From contig QNQO01006947.1 in NCBI GenBank assembly GCA_003290165.1, positions 310,001-374,000 of the forward strand: a stretch of DNA of 64,000 nt, given 5' to 3'. Both the position numbers and the translations under genes were made by a program. Shown piece by piece: positions 24,301-35,213 of this stretch. The first letter of the stretch is position 1. Each line of letters begins with the position of its first letter. Below the pieces are notes generated by a model that saw only the letters and a program-made list of their open reading frames with translations, did no database searches and had not been told where the DNA came from. The stretch comes from Berberis thunbergii. Its lineage: Eukaryota; Streptophyta; Magnoliopsida; Ranunculales; Berberidaceae.

Positions 24301-27300
24301 TATAATTTACAAAACATAAAAAAGTCTAAAAAAAAAATTGACTGAAAAGCCAACCACATAAATATGAGTCCAAATCTCATTGAAGAAGATACACCAAAGA
24401 ACATCTTCAATGCCTCAATAACATAGAATCTATGCACCAAAAATGATATGCAGTGTCGGGCTTGTCGGCCAAAAAAACACAATACTGGACAAGCGTGTAC
24501 ATTATAGCATTATTTACTTTTTCAGCAATAAATTTTCGTTTACCAATCAATATTGCTAGACATGCAGTACTGACGTGCCATAATATACTTGTGACATTGG
24601 TAAAAATTGAAATTTTATTACACAAAATTGGTAATCTAATCAACAAGGTTTTAATGGGAGTACTCATGAGTTTCAATAGCATATCCGACCCGATACGTAA
24701 ACACCTTTATTGTACAAATAGAGTATCCTTGTTATATGAACTCTTCATCCGTGTACACATGACGCTTGATAAGGAGTCCCTGTTTCCAAACTTTAAAAAT
24801 AGGAGAGAATGAGTAATAGATAAATGTGCTATTAGGTTTGGCAATTTTTGCGAAAGATTGTAGACGCTTCCATTGTTGAAAATCGTCACAACCATCTTGC
24901 ATAGTAACATTAACAAACAAACACAAAAGCAATCACCTTTCCCCATTTCCTCATCATTCCCCAAAAATTGGGCAAGTTCAAATCTTGAACAAATCACCAA
25001 TGGCAAAACCCAATTCTTTTGCATTTCCACGAGATAAAAATATTCATTTCCAAAATAGTCTCATTCATCCAAAAGAATATATCTTTTTTCTTGAAAGCCA
25101 AAATTGTGTTCAAATAACGCATCTACATAAGCTCAAGGGTTATTGTTCTTACCATCAAATCCAATTCATTGATAGGCTTGTATGATTGATAACCCCAACG
25201 CAAACAAGCTCCCAAAGAAGGACGTGGAATGCCTTGAAGTCATCAGAGCCCTCCTAACATACGAAGTTTATACCTAATATCATCATCTTCGTAGTCGCTG
25301 ATGCAAGAAAGGGAATGTCTCCACCATCGTCATCTTAGTTGCCGATGAAAGATAAGAAATACATAGATGAGACATCAAAGACTCTTGGTGTGTAGCCCTC
25401 AAAATGGCCCCGCCAAAACTTCAAAAAGACTTTGAGCAAGTAAAGTGTAAGTAAAGCTTTCTTCCAAGAATTAGCCATTATTTTCATTTACTTTTCAAGT
25501 TCAAATTCATTGATGACACCTGAACCTAAAAATAAACGAAGGAAACAACTCCCTAAGATACCTCCTCATCCTACTCAATATACATTACCTATCAATATAT
25601 ACTCTACCCCAACCTCGTCCTCAATCAAGATATTTTGCATGACCATATCCTAACCGTAGCCAATGTTTGCTGCATCAGCCTCGCCCATCAGCTCATTCCA
25701 AGTTATTTTTCTCAAAGGTAATATGTCTTCACCAAAAAAAACCATCAACTCGACCATGTCTTCCTCGTCTAACCAAGTTAGTACCATACATTCCTCGCCT
25801 CTCTTTTAAGTTCTAACTTGAAACAAATTATCATTAATGGTCATTGGAAGCGAGAGAATCATCATCCACACGGCTTATTAACCGAATCCACTGACTCCTC
25901 CCAGCGATTAAAACATGAACTTCAACAGTGACACGCTGTCCAAAAATAAGGCAACTCACTCTCCAAAAAGAAGGCAACGCGCTCTCCAAAAAGAAGGCAG
26001 AGCTTTCTTTGGAAAAGAAACCAACTTGAGTTCAAACTGAATGCAACTTTAGAATATGATCTTAACATCTACTCCTATCCAAAAAGCCTAGACCCATCAA
26101 GGTCATTCACATCTCATAAGTAAATCTAAAGTCGCATTAAAAAGAGAAAAAAAAAAAGACTAACAAAAAGGCTAGGTAAGACAATTTTGTGTAACTGAAC
26201 CCAATGAGCCAGTTCTAGTCAGATCAAGAATCGACTAATCAGTTTTATGTCTGGGTATATATATCAATGATAGGAACTTTCTCGATTTCGGGATGGTTTT
26301 GGTTCCTAATCTTCAAACCCGAAAGCAAACCAAATTAATTTTTCTTATTATATATGTAGTTTACTACTTTACAAAATCATCACTTAATGGTTGTGTTCTA
26401 TATAAGTTTTCTATGGTTGTGAGTTCAAATTCCAAGCCTCAACCATTTTTGAATGATTAGTTTGATTAATCGGAGGAGGTAGACTCCCGACTCCAAACCT
26501 AATGATCGAGTCTACCCGAACCCAAGTTAGCAGAACCCATTCTTGGTTTGGCATTGATTCTACCAACTTTTTCGGTATTGGTTCTACCAATTTTTAGTCG
26601 GTTCGGATCTGGTATGGCAAACCCGAACCGGACATATCCATAATTTGGAAATCTCGAGAACTTATATGCTGAGGCAAAGCAAATAACCAACCTACCCACT
26701 TACTCAACACCCATGTATGGGGTAATTTTCAATACTAACGAGGTTTATAAATAAAAATATATAAAGCAACTTGTATATGGGGCCTATGTGTGTGTGATGT
26801 GATGATGTTAGTTAGGCCAACTATAAGATTTGTAAAACTCCCATGTTAAAAGCGTTTGGGGGGTATGCGCCTCCTAAGTGTGACGTGGTGATGTTGGCAA
26901 ATAACCAACCTACCCGCTTACTCAACTCCTTTGCAATTACTTTCATATTTCCATCAAGATGATTCTACCTCCTCTTATCATTGTTTTAAAAAGTGTTAGG
27001 GTACGCTTCAAGGCGTGCCTCGACGTGTAACACTTGAATTTAGGGTCAAAAAGTCCTTTACGGCATTTTTTTGTGAGGCATACGTGTTAACGCCTCGGCG
27101 CGCCGGCGCGGTGAAACATATGTTTTTTACGTTTCAAAACATTTCAGCATATTTTTTCAAGTGAATTTTTTGGAAATGTAAAAAATAATAACCCTAAAAC
27201 ACCCAAACTTTGTGCAATTGAGTCAAAACCCATGTTCTTCTCCAAATCTCTCCGAAGTCCAAATTGGATCAAGCCTCCAAATCTCTCCAAAGGCCAAACC

Positions 27301-28757
27301 GATCAGACCTTCAACCTACTCTTCTCAACTTTATCAAGCAACTCTTCTTGTGTGCTCTAAATTGATTAGATGTTTAGCTTTTTTTACTACATTTTGGCCA
27401 TGAATACAAATTAATGATGTTATGGATTTTCAATTTGAATTTTCAATGGGTGTATTCTAATTATCATTTGGCTACTGGACTAAATTTGATGATGGAAGTA
27501 AAGCATGGCACAATAGCACTTGCTAAGTTTGATGCTTGACTTATATGCAACTATTTTTTTTTTGAAGTGGAACTATGAGTTACCTTTTTTTTTGTTATAA
27601 ATTGTTTTTTTATTTATTATATTTTAAATACACATTCATGAGGATTAAGCTTCACGCACTGAAACTTACGCCTTCGTGGTTTTCAAAAAAAGTCTCGCGT
27701 CACGACTCCGCGTTTAAAAACCTTATCTTTACTTAGCAAACCATCGCTCCCTCTAGTTTGTTTTTACTCTTCATCTTCCTCAACTCAAAGCATATGTATC
27801 ACGAGCCATAACAGTTGTTATCCCGATATTTTCCCGGATACATTTAAAACCAATAATAGTCATCCTTGAATTATGGAAAATTCGGTTCAACAACAGCTAC
27901 TTGAAATGGACATCCAGCTATATGGAGGCCGTCCATTTATAACCTTTAATCCAATGCAAGCGTGGTTATCTTCCTTTTTAATCATTTTTATTGCAATTTT
28001 CAACCACATCAAATGTCTATTAAAGTATTTAATTTATCTGAAACTTTACTAATGACAGCCATCATTTTGAAATTCCCAAAGGTAATACACCAGCAAACAA
28101 TCTAGTGCATTACTTGAAGCTCTAAATGTGGGTGCCAGCATGTTAAAAAAATTTAATTTAATTTTTTGAGTTCTTGACCAACCAGACCCCAACTTCATTA
28201 AGAATTTATAGCTAGCAAGCAACCTATCAAAACTACATACTAAGGTGTAAAAATAATAGCTTACCAGGATCTCCCTCATAAGGTTGCTCAGAAACAGCTC
28301 CAATAGCATCATCTGAAGCAGTTCCATTCACTTCATGTCCTGCTGAAGTGAAATTTTGAACATCATTTACCCTATTCCCATTTACAGATGAATCGTGGAC
28401 ACCAGCATGGGCTGACTCTGCAACTGCACTTTCCTGGTTACCAAGATTTCCAGTGGCATCAGCCACACCCACTGTTAAGGTTGCATCAGGAGCTATTGCT
28501 ACAGGAGCTTCTTGTGTAACTGTACTTGGGTCTGCACTATATTTATTTTGATCACCTATACTGGAAGAATCTGACACAGCATATGGACCATCTGTTGACA
28601 TAGCGGAAGTTGGATCTGCAGTTGTCTCAGTAGCCAAAGTAACACCTTCACCAGAGGCATTTGAGTTGGTAGCATTATAATCAACGGACATATAGCTAGA
28701 GTTAGGATACTCTGTTACTGCAGACGTTCCAGCAACCACTGTTTCACTGTCTCCCAT
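13655..28757 (-). CDS. PRP39: Pre-mRNA-processing factor 39 (PRP39), 13 coding exons
   Basis: PRP39 is a HAT-repeat protein of the U1 snRNP; in plants it acts in 5' splice-site recognition and affects flowering time. Exons deduced on the minus strand: 28757-28265, 24124-24021, 22695-22466, 21843-21676, 21188-20825, 20334-20191, 18728-18576, 18497-18381, 18241-18161, 17424-17275, 16329-16027, 14964-14851, 13768-13655. All introns have GT..AG ends, the phases agree and the sum is 2,535 bases, i.e. 844 residues, close to the known plant protein. Residues 1-165 are a Ser/Thr/Ala-rich acidic leader. HAT repeats run from about 166 to 670 ('[14 protein letters not shown]', '[13 protein letters not shown]', '[14 protein letters not shown]', '[15 protein letters not shown]', '[13 protein letters not shown]', '[10 protein letters not shown]'). 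The tail is rich in Gln, Ala, Tyr and Pro and ends in SQAYYGSYY. No internal stop is seen. Intron 1 is over 4 kb and TE-rich. Confidence 0.93.
16600..16630. repeat. (TA)n microsatellite in a PRP39 intron
   Basis: An uninterrupted TA run of about 26 bases. The sequence after it, 'atagagtatccttgtta', recurs in intron 1 near 24720, so the run sits at the edge of a small dispersed repeat. Confidence 0.85.
19430..19661. repeat. 116-bp tandem duplication in a PRP39 intron
   Basis: The block from 'taaaatatttattgctac' to 'tagtataagg' occurs twice in direct succession, at 19430-19545 and 19546-19661, with about two base differences. It is a recent local duplication and does not touch an exon. Confidence 0.9.
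19849..20114. mobile_element. PIF/Harbinger-like MITE
   Basis: A 266-base element with termini GGGTGTGTTTGG and (reverse complement of the right end) TGGTGTGTTTGG, flanked on both sides by TTA. A TTA target duplication with such termini points to the PIF/Harbinger superfamily. AT-rich subterminal inverted segments ('ggaaaatt'-type) occur on both sides. It has no coding sequence and lies in the PRP39 intron between the exons ending at 20191 and starting at 18728. Confidence 0.75.
21300..21345. repeat. Poly-A plus (TA)n microsatellite
   Basis: An A run of about 16 bases followed by about 28 bases of TA, in the PRP39 intron just downstream of the exon ending at 21676. Confidence 0.9.
23160..23830. 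mobile_element. Probable degenerate repeat in a PRP39 intron
   Basis: Both sides carry GC-richer variants of a 'gtgtcggacatgacacg' theme: 'ggacaggcgttgtgtcggac' near 23202, and 'catgtctgacacgttaacc', 'gtgtctgacacgtgcc', 'ggaggcgtgtcgagcg' near 23690-23780. They flank an A-rich centre. The two sides are roughly inverted, suggesting a TIR-type element. No exact borders or target duplication could be set. Confidence 0.35.
24125..28264 (-). other. Large TE-bearing first coding intron of PRP39
   Basis: This 4.1-kb intron splits the acidic leader from the first HAT repeat. It contains a segment near 24655-24745 resembling 16560-16640, a possible MITE at about 26270-26700 with repeated 'gaaccgg' and 'ctaccaa' motifs, and a possible element at about 26990-27725 with inverted 'ttttaaaaa'-type ends and GC-rich 'ggcgcgccggcgcgg' inside. 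No open frame in it resembles a known protein. Confidence 0.5.
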
Positions 28758-29740
28758 TTGGCTGTATAGATGTGAACCTGGTACTTATTTGGATACTTTA
28801 AAAACAAAAACAAAGAAAAAATAATCCCAAGTCAGTTGCATATAAAAAAAAAAAATGAGGCTTAAACTGATCTTCTTATAATTTAGACCAAAGGACTTTC
28901 AGCTCCTTCCCACAAACATAACTCACTAATCCAGTGACATGAAATTTAAAAAAAAAAATGTAGTTCCACCGAGCCAAATGCCTTTTGTGAAACACAAGTA
29001 CCAGGTGTCTGATACAGTTTGATTAAGAAGCCCAAGAACACCAACACGTTGATAAATAGATATCATAATCGACCATTTTCTCAATAATAATTCAAGAATT
29101 TTTTGTTTGTTTCAAATTAGAATAAATCGAGCAACTGATAGAAGAAGAATAAAAATGAAAAGAATCTTTTACAAAAAAAAAATGAAAAGAAACTTAAGCA
29201 TATTTCTAGACACCATACAGCTTCAGAACACCAAAATACTTGGCTCAAAATATAAATTAAATTAAATGAATGAAAATCAAACGATTGCATAAGTAACCTA
29301 ATAAACTAATCCCAAACAATCGAATACTAAAACTGTAGAGATTTCAAACCTAATTTGAAGATTTTTCCAGTAGAATCGATACAAAAGAGCAAGCCAATTA
29401 CAACATCAGAATCTCCACATCATTGAAGTAAACAAGTTTAGAAGAGTGCAATCAGATCTAAAAATGCTACAAACTTCAAAACCCTAAACCACAAATTAGG
29501 GTTTCGAAAGCAAAACCTAAATAATAATACTAACAACAGCGAACGCAAGAAAGGATCGTAAGTACTTACAACTGAGAGCGGTAGATGAGATGGTGAGTGA
29601 CGAGACGAAGCAACGAAGTGAAGGTGAGAGAGAGAGAGGGGTTTTGAGGCTTCGGTTTGGGCTTTACAGATGACGGTCGGTCTGTTTTTTGAGTTTTTTG
29701 GTGGGGAAAATCGAGGCCCCGAAGGGGATATGCTGAAGTA
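28758..29740 (-). other. PRP39 5'UTR with a leader intron
   Basis: On the minus strand a pyrimidine-rich first exon of about 170 bases ends at 29570 before GTAAGTAC. An acceptor (TACCAG) at 28778 gives a 20-base second leader piece running into the ATG at 28757. Leader introns are common in plant housekeeping genes. The exon contains a CT-rich run (plus strand 'gagagagagaggg', 29628-29640). The exact transcription start is not visible; 29740 is an estimate. Confidence 0.6.
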
Positions 29741-29765
29741 GGGCATTCGTCTAAATTTCCATTAT

Positions 29766-30200
29766 TTTAAATTTCCATTATTTTTATGGCCGGTGCTATT
29801 TAGGCCCTGGTTGCTAACTTGCAATGTAATGGATCGGGTCATTGCGGTTGGCAACATGTCAAGGTTTGAACACAAATCCGTTTAGTTATTAAAAAACCAA
29901 ACCGGACCCGTCTAAATTTCCATTATTTTTATGGCCGGTGCTATTTAGGCCCTGGTTGCTAACTTGCAATGTAATGGATCGGGTCATTGCGGTTGGCAAC
30001 ATGTCAAGGTTTGAACACAAATCCGTTTAGTTATTAAAAAACCAAACCGGACCCGTCTAAATTTCCATTATTTTTATGGCCGGTGCTATTTAGGCCCTGG
30101 TTGCTAACTTGCAATGTAATGGATCGGGTCATTGCGGTTGGCAACATGTCAAGGTTTGAACACAAATCCGTTTAGTTATTAAAAAACCAAACCGGACCCG
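29766..30200. repeat. Three tandem 145-bp repeats upstream of PRP39
   Basis: Blocks 29766-29910, 29911-30055 and 30056-30200 look identical apart from the first two or three bases of the first one. Each contains 'tttccattatttttatggcc', 'gatcgggtcattgcgg' and 'ccaaaccggacccg'. The array starts about 25-60 bases upstream of the inferred PRP39 transcription start, so it lies in the core or proximal promoter region. Such exact copies mean either a very recent expansion or ongoing homogenisation. Confidence 0.93.
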
Positions 30201-30886
30201 TCAATAAATGAGTTCACGTGACCCGTCTTAATAGTTTGAAGGCCTCTCTAAGGTTAAAATTGGGTCATTTTCACACGCAATGAAAGTTATATATATACTT
30301 TACTTTATGTTATTGTGTTTACTAAAATAAATTGTACTTTGGGACCATTTTCATGCACAAAGCAAAGCTAAATATTTCTATGCATCATGTGTTTATTAAA
30401 AATAAGTGAATTTGGGCATTTTGGATTTTGGGCCTTTTTTTACATATAAGGGAAAGTAAATACATATGTGTGTTTAAAAAAATTTGTATCATATCGGATT
30501 ACAAAGTAATTTGAACCTACGACTTTCATAGAAAAAAAAAAATTTATGTATAGCATGGAGTAACTTGAACATATGACCTTTTCTAAAACAAATAATGATA
30601 ATTGGAGAAACAACGACATTTAGGGTTGTATTGGCAAGTTTGGGTCATATTGCCAAGCCTTCTTGAATGTGAGGTGTGTATTATACTTGTAGGTCAACCT
30701 GACTTCATTTGTCATTCTAAACATAACTCAAATGATAGAAATCAAAAGAAGTGCATTTGGTCGCTAAATCTTTGCATGCAATTAAGCTTATAATGTTACA
30801 ACAAACTTTGCTTATCATTGAAGCTCAACTAAACTTGTTTGCTGAATCAAACTTACTTCATTTGTCATTAAAAACGCAACCCAAAT
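30201..30886. other. Intergenic, no gene seen
   Basis: AT-rich sequence between the PRP39 promoter repeats and the pararetrovirus-like unit. A phrase 'acttcatttgtcatt' occurs twice (about 30701 and 30855) in slightly different surroundings. Nothing else stands out. Confidence 0.5.
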
Positions 30887-30965
30887 GTTAGGGGAACCGT
30901 TATAAGAAACCAGGTTTTGCAACTAGGTTTAGGTGTACGTCCACATCACCAACCCGGTGGCACTT
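30887..30965 (+). repeat. Left copy of the 79-bp terminal redundancy
   Basis: Starts gttaggggaaccgttata and ends ggtggcactt. It matches 37054-37132 with one T/C difference. The sequence outside the two copies differs on each side, and I found no obvious target-site duplication. Confidence 0.9.
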
Positions 30966-31128
30966 GGTCAGCCGTTGATAGCGTTGGTCAGCCAGTAAAT
31001 CTATGGGTAGCCGTTCAAAGCCCTGTGTAAGTCGCCATGTTGAGCGCAGTGGTTATGGGTTAGGTGTTCCAGTTGTAGGTGGTCCGGATATAGTGTTCCC
31101 AATTCCCATCCCCAAAAGAATTTGAATC

Positions 31129-31815
31129 ATGTCTTTGCTTTCAAAATTTACTCGAGCTTCTAGCTCTAGGTCAAGACAGATTCTTGATGATGCAAATCAT
31201 ATGGAATGTAGAATTTCAGAAGTCGAAAAGAATTTACAAAAATGGTCAATACCAGAAATCCCTTACAAAAACATTTACAATGTTTCAAAATCCTTGTTTT
31301 CTCAAAAAACTGAGGATCTGATCGATATGGTTGAACAAACCATATCTTTTGATGGTTCTATGAAATCAAAACAACTGTTTTCAAATCAGATTCATCAAGA
31401 TCAATTGACTAGCACTCAATTGACTCAAAAACAACAAACTATTCCAAAACCAGTATTGTACTTTGTACCTACTACTGTGGAACGAAATGTTCTAACATCT
31501 CAACATCATATAATTAAATAAATTGATCTCAAATTAGCAGCTCTGAATATTAACAAACCTCATGTTAATACACTATCTGCTAAAGATATATCTGAAAGTG
31601 ATTTTGATCCTATGGTTGAATTAGATCGTTTGAATTATATTCATTACGAAATCAATCCCCTTAAACATGCTAAAGTTTCTGGCAGATATCAAAATCCACT
31701 TCCGACTACTAGGAATTTTTTCCTAGACCATCCTTTCCTGACATGCAGTTTGAAGAGAAATCTCTTCAAGTTTATGGATCGTTTTCTACCAATCACCTCT
31801 ATACATGGAATATAG
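31129..31815 (+). pseudogene. Pararetrovirus-like N-terminal ORF, interrupted
   Basis: An ATG-started frame (130 codons) ends at a TAA at 31519. The same frame stays open from there to a stop at 31813. The capsid frame takes over in a different register around 31743, so a stop and a frameshift separate this part from the capsid. The N-terminus is Ser/Arg-rich and is followed by a polar, probably coiled segment ('MECRISEVEKNLQKW'). I do not recognise a movement-protein core. It is probably the N-terminal part of the structural polyprotein. Confidence 0.6.
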
Positions 31816-33212
31816 ATGGTTTGACTGAAGAAAACATTATTGAGTTAACCCAAGAAATGGTTATGATGTCTTCAGCTCATCGTAGTGAAGGCAAGAATGA
31901 TGCCACTATTGCAGGGCTTAGCATTGTTGGTTTATCTGGATTACTCAAAGGATGGTGGGATAATTATCTCACTAGTGCAGAACAGCAATCAATCCTTGAC
32001 TCTATTAAGGTTGATTTATTAGGTAATCCTATAAAAACTGAACCTGATGGTTTACTGATTCCAGATGCAGTTCATACCTTGATTTTTTGCATCTTGAAAA
32101 TTTTTATGGGAAATCCTAGTGCATTCAAAGAAAAGTCTAAAGACTTATTAATGATCCATAAATGTCCGACTCTGAGCCATTTTAGGTTTTACAAAGACAT
32201 CTTCCTCAAAAAGGTTATGCATCAACCTGATGCCAATAACCCTTTTTGGAAACGAAAGTTCATTTCTGGTCTTCCACCAATCTTTGCTGAAACTGTTCGA
32301 GAAAAATTACAAACTAATTACAATGGTGATATTCCCTATGAGCAATTAACATTTGGTGATATCATTAGTTTCATTAATAAATGTGCATTACATCTTTGTA
32401 ATGATCTTATGTTAAAATAACAACTTAAGAAACAAAATCTTAGCGGTCCCCCTGAACTTGGAGACTTTTGTCAACAATATGGTTTTGATGAGTTTAAATA
32501 CCCTCATCAAAAGTCATCCCACTCCAAAGCACTCTATAGATCTCATCCAGCTCGACAGTTTAAGTCCAAACGACAATATGGACCTAAACCGCTTAGGCCC
32601 AAAGACTATGATCACTATTATAGTCCGCCCAAGAAACATGGTACGCATAAACCAAAGCCTACCAAGCCTTTTAAGAAATATCCAAATCAATCTACCTCAA
32701 AGTCTGTCTGCTTTAAGTGTGGACGTCCAGGTCATTATGCAAAGAATTGCAGAACAACCCAAAAGATTCAAGAGCTCCAAGCTCCTGATGATATTAAGAA
32801 CATGTTTCTACAAGTTCTTGTGAACTCTGATTCAGATCTTTCAGATGAAGATTATCAGATTTTCAATCTGAATAATTCATCCGATTCTGACCCTTATGAA
32901 CCCGAAGATAATGGCGTATGTACCAAAGCTTGCCATTGTCACAATATCCAGAGCATCAATATGTTATCAAAAACCAAAGAATCCAGCATTCTTTTAGATT
33001 TTGTTGATCGTATTGAAAATCCTAATCTCAAAACTGAGTATCTTCAACATATCAAATCAAATCTAAATTCAAAACCTACTCCAGAGATCGTAAATCCTTT
33101 TTATGATTATAAACATATATTTGACAGATTTACAAGATCTTCGTCATCTTCTATCCCTGTCAATATAGCAAATCTCCAGCAAGAAGTTAATCATATCAAA
33201 AAGAGATTATGA
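31743..33212 (+). pseudogene. Pararetrovirus-like capsid with zinc knuckle, one stop
   Basis: A capsid-like region contains 'GLSGLLKGWWDNYLT' and 'FWKRKFISGLPP', as in caulimovirid coat proteins and related plant polyproteins. It is followed by a basic stretch and a CCHC knuckle (CFKCGRPGHYAKNC, 32709-32750). An acidic tail follows ('DSDLSDEDYQ') and the frame ends at 33210-33212. One in-frame TAA at 32418-32420 divides it. The N-terminal junction with the preceding ORF is frameshifted. Its stop codon overlaps the start of the protease ORF as ATGA. Confidence 0.75.
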
Positions 33213-34000
33213 TTTTAAAACAAAATCAGTCACTCCTTGATATTCGTATCAATGGTCTGCAATCTCCCATTATTGATATTCCATCTTCTTCTGAAGCTCC
33301 CTTAGTCACAAATCCTCAAAAAATTCTTAATGAAATCAATCAAGTTACTCATCAGCGATGGTTTTGTCATATAAACCTTGTAATCAATAAAAAGATTACA
33401 ATCCCATGTAAAGCTCTTATTGACTCTGGCGTTGATCTTAACTGTGTTGCTGAAGGATTAATTCCTACTAAATATTTTGAAGTTACAAAACAAAAATTGT
33501 ATACTGCTCACAATTCCAGTTTGGCAATACAATATAAACTAACTAATGCCCATATCTGTCAAGATAAAGTCTGTATTAAACAAGATTTTTTGCTTGTGCA
33601 AAATATGACCCAGAAGATGATTCCTGGTACTCCATTTTTTGCTGCAATCTATCCTTTTTCTGTTACAGCCTCTGGCATTACCACACAAATCCTTGGCACA
33701 AATGTCGAGTTTCCTTTCATTTACAACCCTGAAATTATTGAGCTTAACAATATCAAAAGTGATATTTGTTTCCTTAATTTCATTATTAAAAAACAACAGC
33801 ATTTGCAATATCTTAAATCAGAAATTGCATTCAGACGCATTGATGAGCAAGTTCTATATTCTAAACTCCAGACTCAAATTGTTCAATTTCAAGAACATTT
33901 GAGAAAGGATTTATGCTTTGAACTTCCTAATGCCTTTTGGCATTGTCGCCGTCATGTTGTTCGCCTCCCTTATGAACCTTCTTTCAATGATTCCATATGA
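33209..34000 (+). CDS. Pararetrovirus-like aspartic protease ORF
   Basis: An uninterrupted frame of 263 codons. The catalytic D-S-G lies at 33422-33430, in the context 'CKALIDSGVDLNC'. A second hallmark follows at about 33625 ('MIPGTPFFAAIYPF'), and the C-terminal third ('LRKDLCFELPNAFWHCRRH') leads towards RT. The start codon overlaps the capsid stop (ATGA) and its own stop overlaps the RT start (ATGA at 33997), so this boundary arrangement looks original rather than decayed. It is a remnant in host DNA; expression is unknown. Confidence 0.75.
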   Translation: MILKQNQSLLDIRINGLQSPIIDIPSSSEAPLVTNPQKILNEINQVTHQRWFCHINLVINKKITIPCKALIDSGVDLNCVAEGLIPTKYFEVTKQKLYTAHNSSLAIQYKLTNAHICQDKVCIKQDFLLVQNMTQKMIPGTPFFAAIYPFSVTASGITTQILGTNVEFPFIYNPEIIELNNIKSDICFLNFIIKKQQHLQYLKSEIAFRRIDEQVLYSKLQTQIVQFQEHLRKDLCFELPNAFWHCRRHVVRLPYEPSFNDSI

Positions 34001-34673
34001 TTGCCACCAAAGCTAGTCTTATTCAAATGAATTCTAAGCTTATGGAACATTGCAAACAAGAAATCAAAGGTTTGCTTTCTAAAAATCTTATTAGGCATTC
34101 TAAGTCTTCTTGGAGTTGTGCTGCCTTTTATGTCAATAAAGCTGCCGAATTAGAACGAGGAAGTCCTCGCTTAGTTATCAATTATAAGCCCTTAAATCAG
34201 GCTTTACAATGGATCCGATATCCAATTCCAAACAAGAAAGATCTTCTTAAACGATTACACTCTGCATGTGTATTCTCTAAGTTTGATCTTAAATATGGAT
34301 TCTGGCAAGTTCAGATTCATCCCCTTGATCAATACAAGACAGCATTTAATGTTCCATTTGGACATTATGAGTGGAATGTCATGCCTTTCGGTCTCAAAAA
34401 TGCTCCTAGTGAGTTTTAGAATTAATTCCAGCCCATTGGAAACATTTGTATCAATTTGAACGAATTATTAAAGATAGTGGATTAGTTCTTTCTCCTACAA
34501 AACTCAATCTTTTCCAAACAAATGTCTGTTTTCTTGGTCATAAGATTTTTCATGGTACAATTACACCTATTTCTAGAGCAATTATTTTTACAAACAAATT
34601 TCCAGATGAGTTAAAAGACAAAACCCAATTACAAAAGTTTTTAGGTTCTCTTAACTATGTCGCTGACTTTTAA
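33997..34673 (+). pseudogene. Pararetrovirus-like reverse transcriptase, core deleted
   Basis: The first frame, 33997-34419, has the fingers and palm start: 'SWSCAAFYVNKA', 'RLVINYKPLNQAL', motif A with its catalytic Asp ('VFSKFDLKYGFWQVQIHP') and motif B ('MPFGLKNAPSEF'). It then hits TAG. A frame in a different register resumes at about 34430 with thumb-like sequence ('FLGHKIFHGTITPIS') and ends at TAA 34671. The section that should hold the YxDD motif is absent, so the enzyme cannot be active. The loss is a deletion of the order of 100 bases by comparison with the family; the exact size cannot be read from this copy. Confidence 0.8.
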
Positions 34674-35213
34674 AAAGGCCTCCGTATTTTACTCAAGCCC
34701 TTATTTGCTAGACTTAAGAAAAATCTAGGTCCATGGACTGAAGCCCATTCTCAAATTGTCGGCCAAGTTAAGTTCAAAGTCAAGCATCTTCCTTGTTTAG
34801 GCATATCCAATCCCGATGCTTTCAAAATAGTAGAGACAGATGCGCCCAATCTTGGTTACGGTGGTATTCTTAAACAACGTCTTCCTGATTCTACTATCCA
34901 ATTGGTGCGATACCATTCAGGTATTTGGAATCTTGTTCAATACAATTATTCTACTGTCAAGAAAGAAATTTTATCAATTGTTTTATGCATTATGAAATTT
35001 CAAGATGATTTAACAAATCAAAAATTTCTTTTACAAGTTGATTGTCAATCTGCCAAAGAGATTTTAACCAAAGATGTTTTAAATCTCGTGTCAAAACAGA
35101 TATTCGCCAGGTGGCAAGGTCTTCTTTCAACCTTTGATTTTCAAATTAAGTGTATAAAAGGAACTGACAACTCTCTTGCTGATTTCTTAACTAGAGAGCT
35201 TCTGCAAAAATGA
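34674..35213 (+). pseudogene. Pararetrovirus-like RNase H region
   Basis: The frame in register with the RT thumb continues past a stop at 34671 and stays open to 35213. It shows the usual RNase H order: first Asp in 'VETDAPNLGYGGIL', Glu in 'YSTVKKEILSIV', Asp in 'LLQVDCQSAKEIL' and a final Asp in 'GTDNSLADFLTREL'. Its stop overlaps the start of the following ORF (ATGA at 35210-35213). As a domain it is well preserved, but it has no start codon of its own. Confidence 0.75.

Noticed and set aside
31129..31521. Considered as a movement protein of the pararetrovirus-like unit
   Set aside because: No 30K-type core is visible. The segment is short, polar and coil-like, so only a neutral description is given.
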